Part shown: piece by piece, positions 1-8,114 of the stretch
Position numbering within the stretch: position 1 is the first letter of the stretch
How the letters are laid out: every line of letters begins with the position of its first letter
NCBI GenBank assembly: GCA_002049495.1
Contig: LLYS01000003.1
Location: 124,001 to 188,000 of the forward strand
Source: Epsilonproteobacteria bacterium tcs-49
GTDB lineage: Bacteria; Campylobacterota; Campylobacteria; Campylobacterales; Sulfurovaceae
DNA length: 64,000 nt
Direction of reading: 5' to 3'
Notes under the pieces: model-generated
Told to the model about the DNA's origin: nothing
The model's database searches: none
What the model saw: only the letters and a program-made list of their open reading frames with translations
Program-made: the position numbers and the translations under genes

Positions 1-16
1 AAAGAAAGGTTTTAAT

Positions 17-1354
17 ATGACACGAAGAGATATTTTAAAGCTCTCCGCCGCCGCTGCCGCGGTAGCACCGACGCTCTCCTTTGCCGCTTCCGAAAGTGGT
101 AAGCGCAAAACAGCAGATATCGACAGAAGCAGCAAACAGCGGGTGATCGTCTGCGGCGGCGGCTTTGGCGGATTGACGACGGCAAAATATATCAAAGAGT
201 TTTACCCCGAGGCGGAGGTGATGCTGATTGAGAAAAACTCCCACTTTACCTCCTGCCCCTACAGCAACCTGTGGCTCGGCGGTATCGAGGGAACGTCGCT
301 GCAAGAACTCTCCTACAGCTATCTGCAAGCGGCCAACAACTTCGGCTACCGCTTTGTCAACGAAACGGTCACCGCCATCGACAAGAAGGCGCAGACGGTC
401 ACCACCGACGGTCAAACCTACGCCTATGACCGGCTGGTCCTTGCGGGAGGGATCGAGTATGATTACGACAAACTCTTTGCCGATAAAGAGATCGCCAAAG
501 AGTGCTATATGCACTATCCCCCGGCGATGAAGCCCGGCAGCGAACACTTGAGTTTGAAAAACAAGGTGGAAAACTTTTCCGGGGGCAACTTCATCGTCAC
601 CGTCCCCGCAGGCGGTTACCGCTGCCCGCCCGCGCCCTACGAGCGCGCCTGCATGATCGCCAACTATTTTAAGAAAAACGGGATCAAGGGCAAAGTGCTG
701 CTCCTTGACCCCAGGGAAAAACCCGGCGCGAAACCCGAGGGCTTTCTCTACGTCTTTAAGCACCTTTACGCAGATTATATCGAGTATATGCCCATGAGCG
801 AGATCAAAGATATCGACGCGGCGAACAAGCGTCTGACGATCGAGCGTTTCAATAAAGAAACTTACCTTTATGAAACCCGCGAACTTCCCATGGACGAGGG
901 CAATATCATCCCACCCATGAAAGCGGCCAAGCTGGTGGAGTTAGCGGGTATCAAGCGCACCCCGCACGGCTGGGCGCAGCTGGAGAAGCTGGGCTTTGCC
1001 AGCGTAAGCGACCCAAGGGTATATGTCGTGGGCGATTCGGGGGGACACCCCTTTCCCAAAAGCGGACATATGGCCAACTCCTGCGGCTATATCGCCGCCA
1101 AGCATATCGCCTACGCCATGCAAGGCAAAGCCGTGGACAAGCGCGCGGATATGCCCTCAAACATCTGCTACTCAATGGTCGGCGAAAATCCGCTGGAGGG
1201 GATCTCGGTGCACCATGAAGTAGAGGTAAAGGGCGGGACGTACAGCGTCAGCGCCCAATCCACCAAGCGCCCCGACGCCAATACCGGCGAGAGTATCAAG
1301 CCGTGGTTTGATGCGATCATGAACGATCTGTTCGGCCCGGCGAAAAACTCTTAA
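17..1354 (+). CDS. FccB-like flavocytochrome c sulfide dehydrogenase flavoprotein subunit
   Basis: Periplasmic FAD enzyme of the flavocytochrome c sulfide dehydrogenase/SQR superfamily, expected to oxidise sulfide and pass electrons to a c-type cytochrome or quinone. The first 25 residues are a Tat signal (MTRRDILKLSAAAAAVAPT). A dinucleotide-binding motif CGGGFGG follows near residue 45. The YRCPPAPYERA segment is typical of FccB and carries a redox cysteine; NSCGYIAAK near the C-terminal VVGD FAD motif may supply its partner. Length (445 aa) fits the family. The start has AAAGG upstream. A cytochrome subunit, if there is one, would lie before the window edge. SQR-like activity is an alternative. 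Confidence 0.85.
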   Translation: MTRRDILKLSAAAAAVAPTLSFAASESGKRKTADIDRSSKQRVIVCGGGFGGLTTAKYIKEFYPEAEVMLIEKNSHFTSCPYSNLWLGGIEGTSLQELSYSYLQAANNFGYRFVNETVTAIDKKAQTVTTDGQTYAYDRLVLAGGIEYDYDKLFADKEIAKECYMHYPPAMKPGSEHLSLKNKVENFSGGNFIVTVPAGGYRCPPAPYERACMIANYFKKNGIKGKVLLLDPREKPGAKPEGFLYVFKHLYADYIEYMPMSEIKDIDAANKRLTIERFNKETYLYETRELPMDEGNIIPPMKAAKLVELAGIKRTPHGWAQLEKLGFASVSDPRVYVVGDSGGHPFPKSGHMANSCGYIAAKHIAYAMQGKAVDKRADMPSNICYSMVGENPLEGISVHHEVEVKGGTYSVSAQSTKRPDANTGESIKPWFDAIMNDLFGPAKNS

Positions 1355-1364
1355 ACGTGCGGCT

Positions 1365-1380
1365 TCCCGCTTTTGCGGGA
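1365..1380. terminator. Possible bidirectional terminator between convergent genes
   Basis: A 6-bp GC-rich stem TCCCGC/GCGGGA with a TTTT loop lies between the convergent ends of the flavoprotein gene and the HAD phosphatase gene. There is no clear U tract, so the call rests on position and stem alone. Confidence 0.35.
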
Positions 1381-1399
1381 GCGCTGCTTTGGGGAAGTT

Positions 1400-2032
1400 T
1401 CAGGATTTCAGATTGGTTAAAAACCCCTGTAACTCCTCTATATTCTCCATGCAGCCTTCACTCCCGCCGTGGTCGGTAAAACCCCAGTTGACCAGAACGT
1501 GCTCGATCCCCGCCGCCTGCGCGGCGCGCTTGTCTTTGTGCGAATCGCCGATAAGCAGCGTGCGGTCTTTGCCGTAGGAGTAGCGCCCCAGCGTCTTTTC
1601 CAGCATTTCGGGGTGGGGTTTGGGGTTTTGTACCATATCCGCCCCGATGATCAGATCAAAGTGGGCGTCCACTTCAAGGTGCGACAGTATGCGCTTGGCA
1701 AAGTCGGTGTGGGCGTTGGTGGCGATGGTGAGGGTATACTCGCGGCTGCACTCTTTTAAAAGTTTTCCCATCCCCTCATACAGCTCCACGCCGACGATGC
1801 AGTTTTCATGGTAATACTCTTCAAAGAGCCGGCTTTGTTCCGCCGTAAAGTGCTTTGTCCCGTAGAAATATTTTGCGGAGTTGATGTCGGGGTCGTTGAG
1901 TGTTTGCAGCATCCGCTTGGGCTCCATAGGCTCTAAACCCAGCTGTGAACGGACGTAGTTGATGGTCTTGGCGATCATCGCCCCCGTATTGACCACCGTC
2001 CCGTCCATATCAAATATTACCAGTCTGCTCAC
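1400..2032 (-). CDS. HAD-superfamily phosphatase, phosphoglycolate phosphatase-like
   Basis: HAD hydrolase with the nucleophile motif DMDGTVVNT at residues 8-16, a conserved lysine region around NPKPHPEM, and the distal acidic motif LLIGDSHKDKRAA. The alpha-helical cap between motifs I and II and the 210-residue length match the Gph/PGMB-like subfamily, which dephosphorylates small metabolites such as 2-phosphoglycolate. The exact substrate cannot be read from the sequence. The start is GTG, with GGAG five bases upstream. It converges on the flavoprotein gene and diverges from phoH. Confidence 0.8.
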   Translation of the reverse strand: MSRLVIFDMDGTVVNTGAMIAKTINYVRSQLGLEPMEPKRMLQTLNDPDINSAKYFYGTKHFTAEQSRLFEEYYHENCIVGVELYEGMGKLLKECSREYTLTIATNAHTDFAKRILSHLEVDAHFDLIIGADMVQNPKPHPEMLEKTLGRYSYGKDRTLLIGDSHKDKRAAQAAGIEHVLVNWGFTDHGGSEGCMENIEELQGFLTNLKS

Positions 2033-2104
2033 CGCCGCTCCTTGACTTTTTCGTGATTATAGCATACCATTGAGTAAAGCGATCGCTTTTTGCGTAACCG
2101 CGAT

Positions 2105-2118
2105 GTAACAATCGTTAC
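2105..2118. promoter_or_regulatory. Inverted repeat in the divergent HAD/phoH promoter region
   Basis: GTAAC-AATC-GTTAC forms a perfect 5-bp inverted repeat, and a further GTAAC lies 11 bp upstream. It sits next to a possible -10 (TATACT at 2120) for phoH. It may be an operator, but short repeats like this also arise by chance. Confidence 0.25.
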
Positions 2119-2153
2119 TTATACTATACGTTATACAACTGTGAAAGGCCTCC

Positions 2154-3527
2154 ATGAGTCAGAAAGTCTACGTGGTCGATACCAATGTTATTTTACAAAA
2201 CCTGCAAAACCTGTTTAAAATCTCCGATAACGGCACCAATATCATCGTCATCCCCGAAACGGTTCTGATGGAGTTGGAAGATAAAAAGAAAAACTTCGAC
2301 GAGTTGGGGTACTACTCCCGTGAATTCGCTCGCTTTTTGGCGAAGATGAAGATCAAGGAGGTGGATTACAAAACCGGCTACAAAGTCGTCAAACTTTTCA
2401 ACGACGATCTGGAGCTGCATATTATCGCCAAAGATGTTTATGAAACCCCCATCGAACAGCACCACCTCTCAGAAAGCAACGACAAACGCATCATCGAAGT
2501 GGCGGGACTTGCCAGGGAGTATTACAAGGGGTTGAAAGTGATCTTTCTCTCCATCGATATCTACGCGCGGATCTTTGGGCTGTTTAAAAACCTCAAAACC
2601 CAGACCCTGCACGACGACCGCTCCGATCGTCCCAAATTTGCGTTTATCAAAGCCCTCGAGATGGATTCCTCACGTTTTAACGCCCTGCAGATGCAACCGA
2701 TCGAGGATATCGACCCCGACTACAAAATGGAAAACTTTTGCTATGAATTCCACTCCCCCGACGGCAACAAAACCTACGCGATCATCGAAAACGGCAAGAT
2801 CAACATAGTCGATGAGAGCGATTTTAAGGGGATGCTGGTCAAACCCGCGAATATGAAGCAAAAGTTTCTGCTCAAAGCGCTGCTAAGCGATATGTACAAC
2901 CTGCTCGTCGTCGACGCCAAGGCCGGCAGCGGCAAAACCCTGCTTTCGCTCACCGCGGCGATGCGGCTGATCGACAAGGGCAGTTATGACAAGGTGGTCT
3001 ATGTGCGAAACTCCATCGAATCGCTGGATAAAGGCGCGGACGTGGGTTACCTTGCGGGCAACGAGGAGAAGTTTCGCGTCTACAATATGGCGCTGTACGA
3101 TACGCTGGAGTTTGTGGCCAAAAAGCGGCTCAAAAAGAGTGAAAGCCGGGAAAACCAGGAGTCGATCCAGTGCAAGATCAACGAATTGATCAACAAATAT
3201 TCCATCGAAATGCTCTGGCCCGGCGAAGCCAGGGGGCGTACGCTTAGCCGCGCGGTCGTGATTATGGACGAGTGGCAAAACAGTTCCGAAAAAACCACCC
3301 AGCTGCTGCTTTCACGGCTGGATGAGAGTTGTAAAGCGATCGTCATCGGCTCCAACCGCCAGATTGACAATATGTACCTCAACCGCTACAACAACGGTTT
3401 GACCACCCTGCTAAAGCAAACCCAGTTTGCCCACGAGGAGATCAAAATGTTCGCCATCGAGCTGGACAAAGCGGTACGGGGGATGTTTGCCGAGTTTACC
3501 GAGCGGATCTTTGAAAAGGAGAGTTAG
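2154..3527 (+). CDS. PIN domain-PhoH family ATPase
   Basis: Two-domain protein of the PhoH2/YlaK type: an N-terminal PIN ribonuclease-like domain (VDTNVILQNL, residues 8-17, with further acidic residues up to about 150) fused to a PhoH P-loop ATPase. Walker A is DAKAGSGKTLLS near residue 255 and Walker B is VVIMDEWQNSS near 365. The family is linked to RNA cleavage coupled to unwinding; that role here is inferred. Length (457 aa) is normal. The SD is AAAGG just before the ATG. The last 32 bp overlap, tail to tail, the convergent gene. Confidence 0.88.
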   Translation: MSQKVYVVDTNVILQNLQNLFKISDNGTNIIVIPETVLMELEDKKKNFDELGYYSREFARFLAKMKIKEVDYKTGYKVVKLFNDDLELHIIAKDVYETPIEQHHLSESNDKRIIEVAGLAREYYKGLKVIFLSIDIYARIFGLFKNLKTQTLHDDRSDRPKFAFIKALEMDSSRFNALQMQPIEDIDPDYKMENFCYEFHSPDGNKTYAIIENGKINIVDESDFKGMLVKPANMKQKFLLKALLSDMYNLLVVDAKAGSGKTLLSLTAAMRLIDKGSYDKVVYVRNSIESLDKGADVGYLAGNEEKFRVYNMALYDTLEFVAKKRLKKSESRENQESIQCKINELINKYSIEMLWPGEARGRTLSRAVVIMDEWQNSSEKTTQLLLSRLDESCKAIVIGSNRQIDNMYLNRYNNGLTTLLKQTQFAHEEIKMFAIELDKAVRGMFAEFTERIFEKES

Positions 3528-4530
3528 CACTCTCCTGCCTGGACCCGGTCAACTCCAGGGCGAGTAGATCCTTTAACCCGTACGCCGTCACCTTCCCGTC
3601 GCTTTCGCTCTTTTTCGCGAGCTTCTCCATCAACTCTTTGCGAAACGCCTCAAGCTCCTGCTCGATCTGCGCGGTTATCTGCGCAAGCTTTTTGGGATCG
3701 GTCTGCTGGTCAAAACCGTATTTGGCTTCCAACTCCTTGCGCTTCTCCTCGATGAGCTTTTCGATCTTTTCCATATTCAGATCGGTATAAAACTGCAACG
3801 CTCCCTTATCCAGCAGCTTTTGCAGCATCGCCTTTTGCGCCGCACTCAACGTATCTTCTTGCGTTTTGCTTTCCTGTTCCAAGGCGACCCCGGAAGTTTC
3901 GTAACTTTTTTTAAAACCTTCAAAGAAACTGTTGAGATCGTTTTTAAGTTCCGGGTCCATATACCCGGGACGCTTGGGGTCGTTGATGCCGTCCATATAG
4001 CTTTTCATCCCCGCGAAGGTAAAATCAAAACCCTGCGCGGTGAGATCCATCCCCGCTTCATCGGCAACTTTTTGCAGCATGGCGCCTTTGTTAAATTGAA
4101 AAGAGAGCGTCATCATCGTTTTAAACAGCGCCCCCTTCCCCTCTTTTTGCTCCAAAGCCTTCAAACCGTCAAAAAGAGCCTGTTTAAACTCCGGTGACGC
4201 ATCCCGGGGGACCATACCCATCGTCGTTGCGGCGCCCACGTTGTAAAGACCGTCTCCGTCGAGATCCTTTTTCTCAAACCCCTTTTGCAGCAGGTTTAGC
4301 GCCCCCTCCGCATCCAGCGATGTCACGTCGATATTCTCGGCCAGCGAGTGGAATTGCTGCAACCGCTCCAACTCCGTCGGGGAGAGGCTTTGTAAAAAGG
4401 ATTTCGCCCCTTCGCTCCCTTGGCTTTGAAAGCGCCGATAGATCGCTTCAAAACCCTCCGTAACCTCTTCGCTTCGCTCGGGTGCGATCAGATCGTAAAG
4501 CTTTTTATCTATATTGACGGATGTTACCAT
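3496..4530 (-). CDS. Conserved hypothetical protein with an EF-hand-like loop
   Basis: I do not recognise a named family. The start is set at 4530 (MVTSVNIDKKL) rather than the longer ORF because GGAGG lies eight bases upstream. The 344-residue product is helical and charged. A single DLDGDGLYNVG segment near residue 80 resembles a calcium-binding EF-hand loop. A lysine/glutamate-rich coiled-coil stretch (MEKIEKLIEEKRKELEAKYG) occupies the last third. There is no signal peptide or membrane segment, so it is probably cytosolic. The 3' end runs 32 bp into phoH on the other strand. It appears monocistronic. Confidence 0.6.
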   Translation of the reverse strand: MVTSVNIDKKLYDLIAPERSEEVTEGFEAIYRRFQSQGSEGAKSFLQSLSPTELERLQQFHSLAENIDVTSLDAEGALNLLQKGFEKKDLDGDGLYNVGAATTMGMVPRDASPEFKQALFDGLKALEQKEGKGALFKTMMTLSFQFNKGAMLQKVADEAGMDLTAQGFDFTFAGMKSYMDGINDPKRPGYMDPELKNDLNSFFEGFKKSYETSGVALEQESKTQEDTLSAAQKAMLQKLLDKGALQFYTDLNMEKIEKLIEEKRKELEAKYGFDQQTDPKKLAQITAQIEQELEAFRKELMEKLAKKSESDGKVTAYGLKDLLALELTGSRQESANSPFQRSAR

Positions 4531-4664
4531 GGTCTTTTCCTCCGCTTTTTGGCTTTTATGGGAATAAAGCAATTTCTATTCCCGATAATAGTTATCATTT
4601 CAGTACAGGTAAAGAAAAATTATGAGATGATATAAGATATTTTAATCGCAAAAAAGGAGAATCC

Positions 4665-4856
4665 ATGAGTAAAAAAGAGATTCCGGAAGATTGCCGACAC
4701 GAGGAGTACTGCTCCTTTAACAAAACCCTGTGCGAAACAACGGATTTTTCTGAAAAGTGCAGACTTAAAAATACCGATATAGAGGATTTGAAACTACTTA
4801 AAAAAGTAAAAGAGCGCGTCGAACGCGATAAGGAGCGCGACGCTAGTGGGCGATAG
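4665..4856 (+). CDS. Small cysteine-containing hypothetical protein (63 aa)
   Basis: Small ORF with a good Shine-Dalgarno (AAAGGAG, seven bases before ATG). The N-terminal half has four cysteines (CRHEEYC, LC, KC) and the C-terminal half is a charged helix rich in Lys, Arg and Glu. The cysteine spacing could bind a metal, but no known zinc-ribbon pattern is complete. It stands alone between two minus-strand genes, and its last 14 bp overlap the end of the oxygenase gene. Confidence 0.55.
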   Translation: MSKKEIPEDCRHEEYCSFNKTLCETTDFSEKCRLKNTDIEDLKLLKKVKERVERDKERDASGR

Positions 4857-5583
4857 CCCGGTGCCACTGGGCTACGCTGATACGCAACCCCTCTTTAACC
4901 TTTAAAACGCTGTGGGAAAAGTAGGGGTTGCTTAAAAACGAGATCATAAACCCCTTTTTCGGTGCGACGGTAACGCAGCGCCTGTGCTCGTCGCACAGAA
5001 AATCAAACCGCAACTCTCCCCCGCTGTACTCCTTTTGCGCATCGCACACCTTTTCAACGCAATCGCTTAAAAACAGCACCGTAGTGACCACCCGGTGGCT
5101 GGCGACGGGTTTGAAGCCCGCAAGCTTCCCGTCGCTGAGTAGTTCGGTACAGTTGTCGCTATGGCGGATATAGAAGCATCCGGGCGTATAGATCAGAATC
5201 TGGGGATCGCCCGACTGGACGATGCTGACGTTGAAAAAGCGCTCCATATCCTCCTTGTGGCGCAAAAACAGCTCCGTATACTCTTCCAAAAAGTTTTCAT
5301 CGGGCAGCAGGTTGTAGGTATTTCGAATGCCGCTTTTTGTTTTGGGCTGTACGATCCCCTCCTCGGTAGAGATCACCCCGATCCTGTCCGCTTCATCTTT
5401 GTAGCGCTTGACATATTCGTAAAGCCCGTTGACATCCGCTTGCGTATCGAAATAGCGGTACGGATACTCGTGATAGGGGTTTGGCAGCAGCTTCAACTCC
5501 ACGGGAACCAGTGTATCAAGCCACTTGATAGGGGCGTAGATTTTATCGCTTATGCGGGTCAGCTCCCACTCTTTGCAACTCAT
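4843..5583 (-). CDS. 2OG-Fe(II) oxygenase, prolyl-4-hydroxylase-like
   Basis: The C-terminal half carries the double-stranded beta-helix signature of 2-oxoglutarate/Fe(II) oxygenases. FYIRHSDNCTE supplies the HxD iron ligands, HRVVTTVLFLSD and GGELRF are core strands of the P4H type, and PKKGFMISFLSNPYFSHSV provides the distal His. GLRISVAQWHR gives the 2OG-binding Arg. The start at 5583 overlaps the preceding stop as ATGA, indicating translational coupling to the phosphoribosyltransferase. The first 110 residues are unassigned. The substrate is unknown; protein or small-molecule hydroxylation is possible. Confidence 0.8.
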   Translation of the reverse strand: MSCKEWELTRISDKIYAPIKWLDTLVPVELKLLPNPYHEYPYRYFDTQADVNGLYEYVKRYKDEADRIGVISTEEGIVQPKTKSGIRNTYNLLPDENFLEEYTELFLRHKEDMERFFNVSIVQSGDPQILIYTPGCFYIRHSDNCTELLSDGKLAGFKPVASHRVVTTVLFLSDCVEKVCDAQKEYSGGELRFDFLCDEHRRCVTVAPKKGFMISFLSNPYFSHSVLKVKEGLRISVAQWHRAIAH

Positions 5584-6029
5584 TGCAGCGGGTCCACTTC
5601 CCAGAAAAAGTCGATCCACTCATGGGCCTCTTTGAGGGTAAAATCGGGTACAACCACCGCCGTTTCTTTATAAAAGATCGTCGCGAGTTTAAACTCGGTG
5701 AGCGGATAGCGCTTTTTGAGCAATTTGATGATTTCACGCATGGTTTCGCCGCTGTCGACGATATCGTCGATGAGCAGTACCCGCTTGGCGTCATGCAGGT
5801 CGGGAATGTTGAAAATATCGAAGGTATCAAGCTTCTTTGTCCCCTCATAGTGGATCGAGTTGATCGCATAAAGCCGCCTGGTATCCAGCGCACTTGCCAT
5901 AAAATGCCCCAGGGTCAAACCGCCCCTGGCCACCGCGAGCAGCGTATCGGCTTCAAAGGGGGCGCTTTTTTTTACGAGTGCCCGGCTATCGTGCACAAAT
6001 TCCTCATATCCGTAATAATATTTTTGCAT
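5580..6029 (-). CDS. Purine phosphoribosyltransferase (hypoxanthine/xanthine-guanine type)
   Basis: Type I phosphoribosyltransferase of about 149 aa. The PRPP-binding motif VLLIDDIVDSGETM lies near residue 88, and the PPi loop VARGGLTLG lies near residue 34. Size and motifs fit the Gpt/XGPRT-like enzymes that convert a purine base plus PRPP to the nucleoside monophosphate. The gene sits 19 bp downstream of an NCS2 purine permease and overlaps the oxygenase gene by 4 bp, which supports purine salvage. Which base is preferred cannot be decided from sequence. Confidence 0.85.
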   Translation of the reverse strand: MQKYYYGYEEFVHDSRALVKKSAPFEADTLLAVARGGLTLGHFMASALDTRRLYAINSIHYEGTKKLDTFDIFNIPDLHDAKRVLLIDDIVDSGETMREIIKLLKKRYPLTEFKLATIFYKETAVVVPDFTLKEAHEWIDFFWEVDPLQ

Positions 6030-6048
6030 ATATGTTTATTCTCCTTGT

Positions 6049-7335
6049 TTATAATACAAATACCAGCAAACTGATAAAGGCGATGGTCAACAATCCCGCG
6101 TTAAGCGCCTTGAAGTCACGCTGCAGCAGCTTCAAAACCGTATAGACCAAAAACCCCGCGGCGATGCCGTTGGTGATGGAAAAGCTCAAAGGCATCAAGG
6201 CCACGATCAAAAAGATCGCCGCTTTTGTCGCCAGATCGCTTTTGTCAAAGTCGACCTTGCCCAATTCGGTAAACATCAAGATCCCCACAACCACCAGGAT
6301 GGGATAGATCGCGTTGGAGGGGATCGCTTCAAACAGCGGCAGCAAAAACAGCGTCAGGATAAAAAATGCCGCGGTAAACAGGGCGGTCAAGCCCGTTCTG
6401 CCGCCCTCTTCCACACCGCTTGCGGATTCCACAAACGCCGTGGTGGTTGAAACCCCCAGCATGCTGCCCGCTACCGTCGCTACCGCGTCGGCTTCGAGGG
6501 TCTTTTCCAGGGATTTGTCGTTTTTATCGCTGGTTTGGAATAGCTTTGCGCGCGTCCCCACGCCCGTCAGCGTCCCCAGCGTATCAAACATGTCGGTGAC
6601 TAAAAAGGTGATGATCACCGGCAGCAAAGAGAGGCTCAAAGCCGAAAGGATATCCAGCTCAAAGGCGATAGGCGCGATGGAAGCGGGCATGCTTACGATC
6701 CCTTTTGGAGTGTCGGCGATACCCAGTATCCAGCCCACGACGGAGGTTACGGCGATGGAAAGCACGAAAGCGCCGCGGAGTTTGAACATATGCGTCGCCA
6801 GCGCCAGAAAGAGGCCAAGTACCCCCAAAAGCACACCGGGCGAGGAGAAATCCCCCAGCGTTACCAGCGTCGCGTCGCTGGCGACGATCATCCCCATCTG
6901 TTTCAAACCGATAAAAGCGATAAACGCCCCGATCCCCGCACTGATCGCCCGTCGCAGCGCCATGGGGATGGAGGTCATGATCCAGACGCGAAAATCGGTA
7001 AAGGAGAGCCCCACGAACAAAAGACCGGAGAGAAAAACGATCCCCAGCGCCGTTTGCCACGCGATCCCCATCCCCAGAACCAGGCCGTAGGAGAAGTAGG
7101 CGTTGAGTCCCATGCCCACGCTCATAGCGATGGGGGTGTTGGACCACAGGCCGCTAAAGAGCGTGGCGATAATAGTTATCAGCGCTGTGGCCGTGATCAC
7201 CGCGGGCATAGGCAGCCCCGCGTCACTGAGGATAAACCCGTTTACGGGCACGATATAGATCATGGTCAAAAAGGTAGTAAACCCGGCGGTCAACTCCGTT
7301 TTGACGGAGCTGCCGCGCACAGAGAGGTCAAACAT
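6049..7335 (-). CDS. NCS2-family purine permease (AzgA/GhxP-like)
   Basis: Polytopic inner-membrane protein of about 428 aa with 12 or more hydrophobic segments and motifs of the AzgA/GhxP branch (GFTTFLTMIYIVPVN, MGLNAYFSYG, VATVAGSMLGVSTTTAFVESASGVEEGGRTGL). This branch imports adenine, guanine or hypoxanthine by proton symport. Three consecutive ATGs are available; the third (7335) has the best spacing from AAAGGA. It is first in the probable purine operon with the phosphoribosyltransferase and 2OG oxygenase. pdxH lies 64 bp upstream on the same strand. Confidence 0.9.
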   Translation of the reverse strand: MFDLSVRGSSVKTELTAGFTTFLTMIYIVPVNGFILSDAGLPMPAVITATALITIIATLFSGLWSNTPIAMSVGMGLNAYFSYGLVLGMGIAWQTALGIVFLSGLLFVGLSFTDFRVWIMTSIPMALRRAISAGIGAFIAFIGLKQMGMIVASDATLVTLGDFSSPGVLLGVLGLFLALATHMFKLRGAFVLSIAVTSVVGWILGIADTPKGIVSMPASIAPIAFELDILSALSLSLLPVIITFLVTDMFDTLGTLTGVGTRAKLFQTSDKNDKSLEKTLEADAVATVAGSMLGVSTTTAFVESASGVEEGGRTGLTALFTAAFFILTLFLLPLFEAIPSNAIYPILVVVGILMFTELGKVDFDKSDLATKAAIFLIVALMPLSFSITNGIAAGFLVYTVLKLLQRDFKALNAGLLTIAFISLLVFVL

Positions 7336-7399
7336 CATCATCCTTTGGGAAACGAATAGATTGTATAATTATACCCGTAAAGATGTGGTTTTCAAAAAT

Positions 7400-8038
7400 T
7401 CAGGGGGAGAGCCTGCGGATACTCCAACTCCCGTCCTGTTCCAAGCCGTACTGCATCCGATCATGCAGGCGGTTTTCCCGCCCCTGCCAAAACTCGAAGC
7501 GGCGGGGTACGATACGGTATCCGCCCCAAAAGTCGGGGATGGGCACCTTCCCCTCTTTGAAACGGCGCTTGACCTCCTCCATCTTCTGTTCCAACAGCTT
7601 TCGCGTGGAGATAACCGAGCTTTGCTTTGAGACCCACGCACCGAGCTGGCTGCCGCGGGGACGGCTGAGAAAATATTTTAAAGAAGCGGTTTTATCCAAC
7701 TTTTCCACGCCGCCCTCGATCTTGACTTGACGCTCCAGCCCCAGCCAGGGAAACAGCGCGCCCGCTTTGGGATTTTGCTCCAGATCGACCGCTTTTTTGC
7801 TTTCGTAATTGGTAAAAAATACCAACCCCTCTTTATCAAAATATTTCAACAAAACCGTACGCACGCTGGGCTGCATATCCTCCCCCGCCGTGGCAAGGGA
7901 AAAGGCGTTGGGTTCCAGCACTCCCGCGTCGCACGCCTGGTTAAACCACAGATCAAACTGCTCAAACGGATCGTCGCGCAGATCGTCGACATCCAAGCCT
8001 TTCTGGGTATATTCCCTACGCATATGGGCCAAATCCAT
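7400..8038 (-). CDS. pdxH: Pyridoxamine 5'-phosphate oxidase
   Basis: FMN-dependent enzyme that oxidises pyridoxamine or pyridoxine 5'-phosphate to PLP in vitamin B6 salvage. Family signatures include RTVLLKYFDKEGLVFFTNY, the FMN/substrate region YESKKAVDLEQNPKAGALFPW, RPRGSQLGAWVSKQS, and the C-terminal FWGGYRIVPRRFEFWQGRENRLHDR followed by a terminal RRLSP. The start at 8038 (MDLAHMRREY) is preferred over the ORF-track start because AAGGGGG lies upstream. Length (212 aa) is normal. Confidence 0.93.
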   Translation of the reverse strand: MDLAHMRREYTQKGLDVDDLRDDPFEQFDLWFNQACDAGVLEPNAFSLATAGEDMQPSVRTVLLKYFDKEGLVFFTNYESKKAVDLEQNPKAGALFPWLGLERQVKIEGGVEKLDKTASLKYFLSRPRGSQLGAWVSKQSSVISTRKLLEQKMEEVKRRFKEGKVPIPDFWGGYRIVPRRFEFWQGRENRLHDRMQYGLEQDGSWSIRRLSP

Positions 8039-8114
8039 CGGCTGCCCCCTTTGCAAAGTTTTTCACATTATAAACTCTTTTGCAAAATTTTCATAGGGCG
8101 ATTATGGCGTTTTG

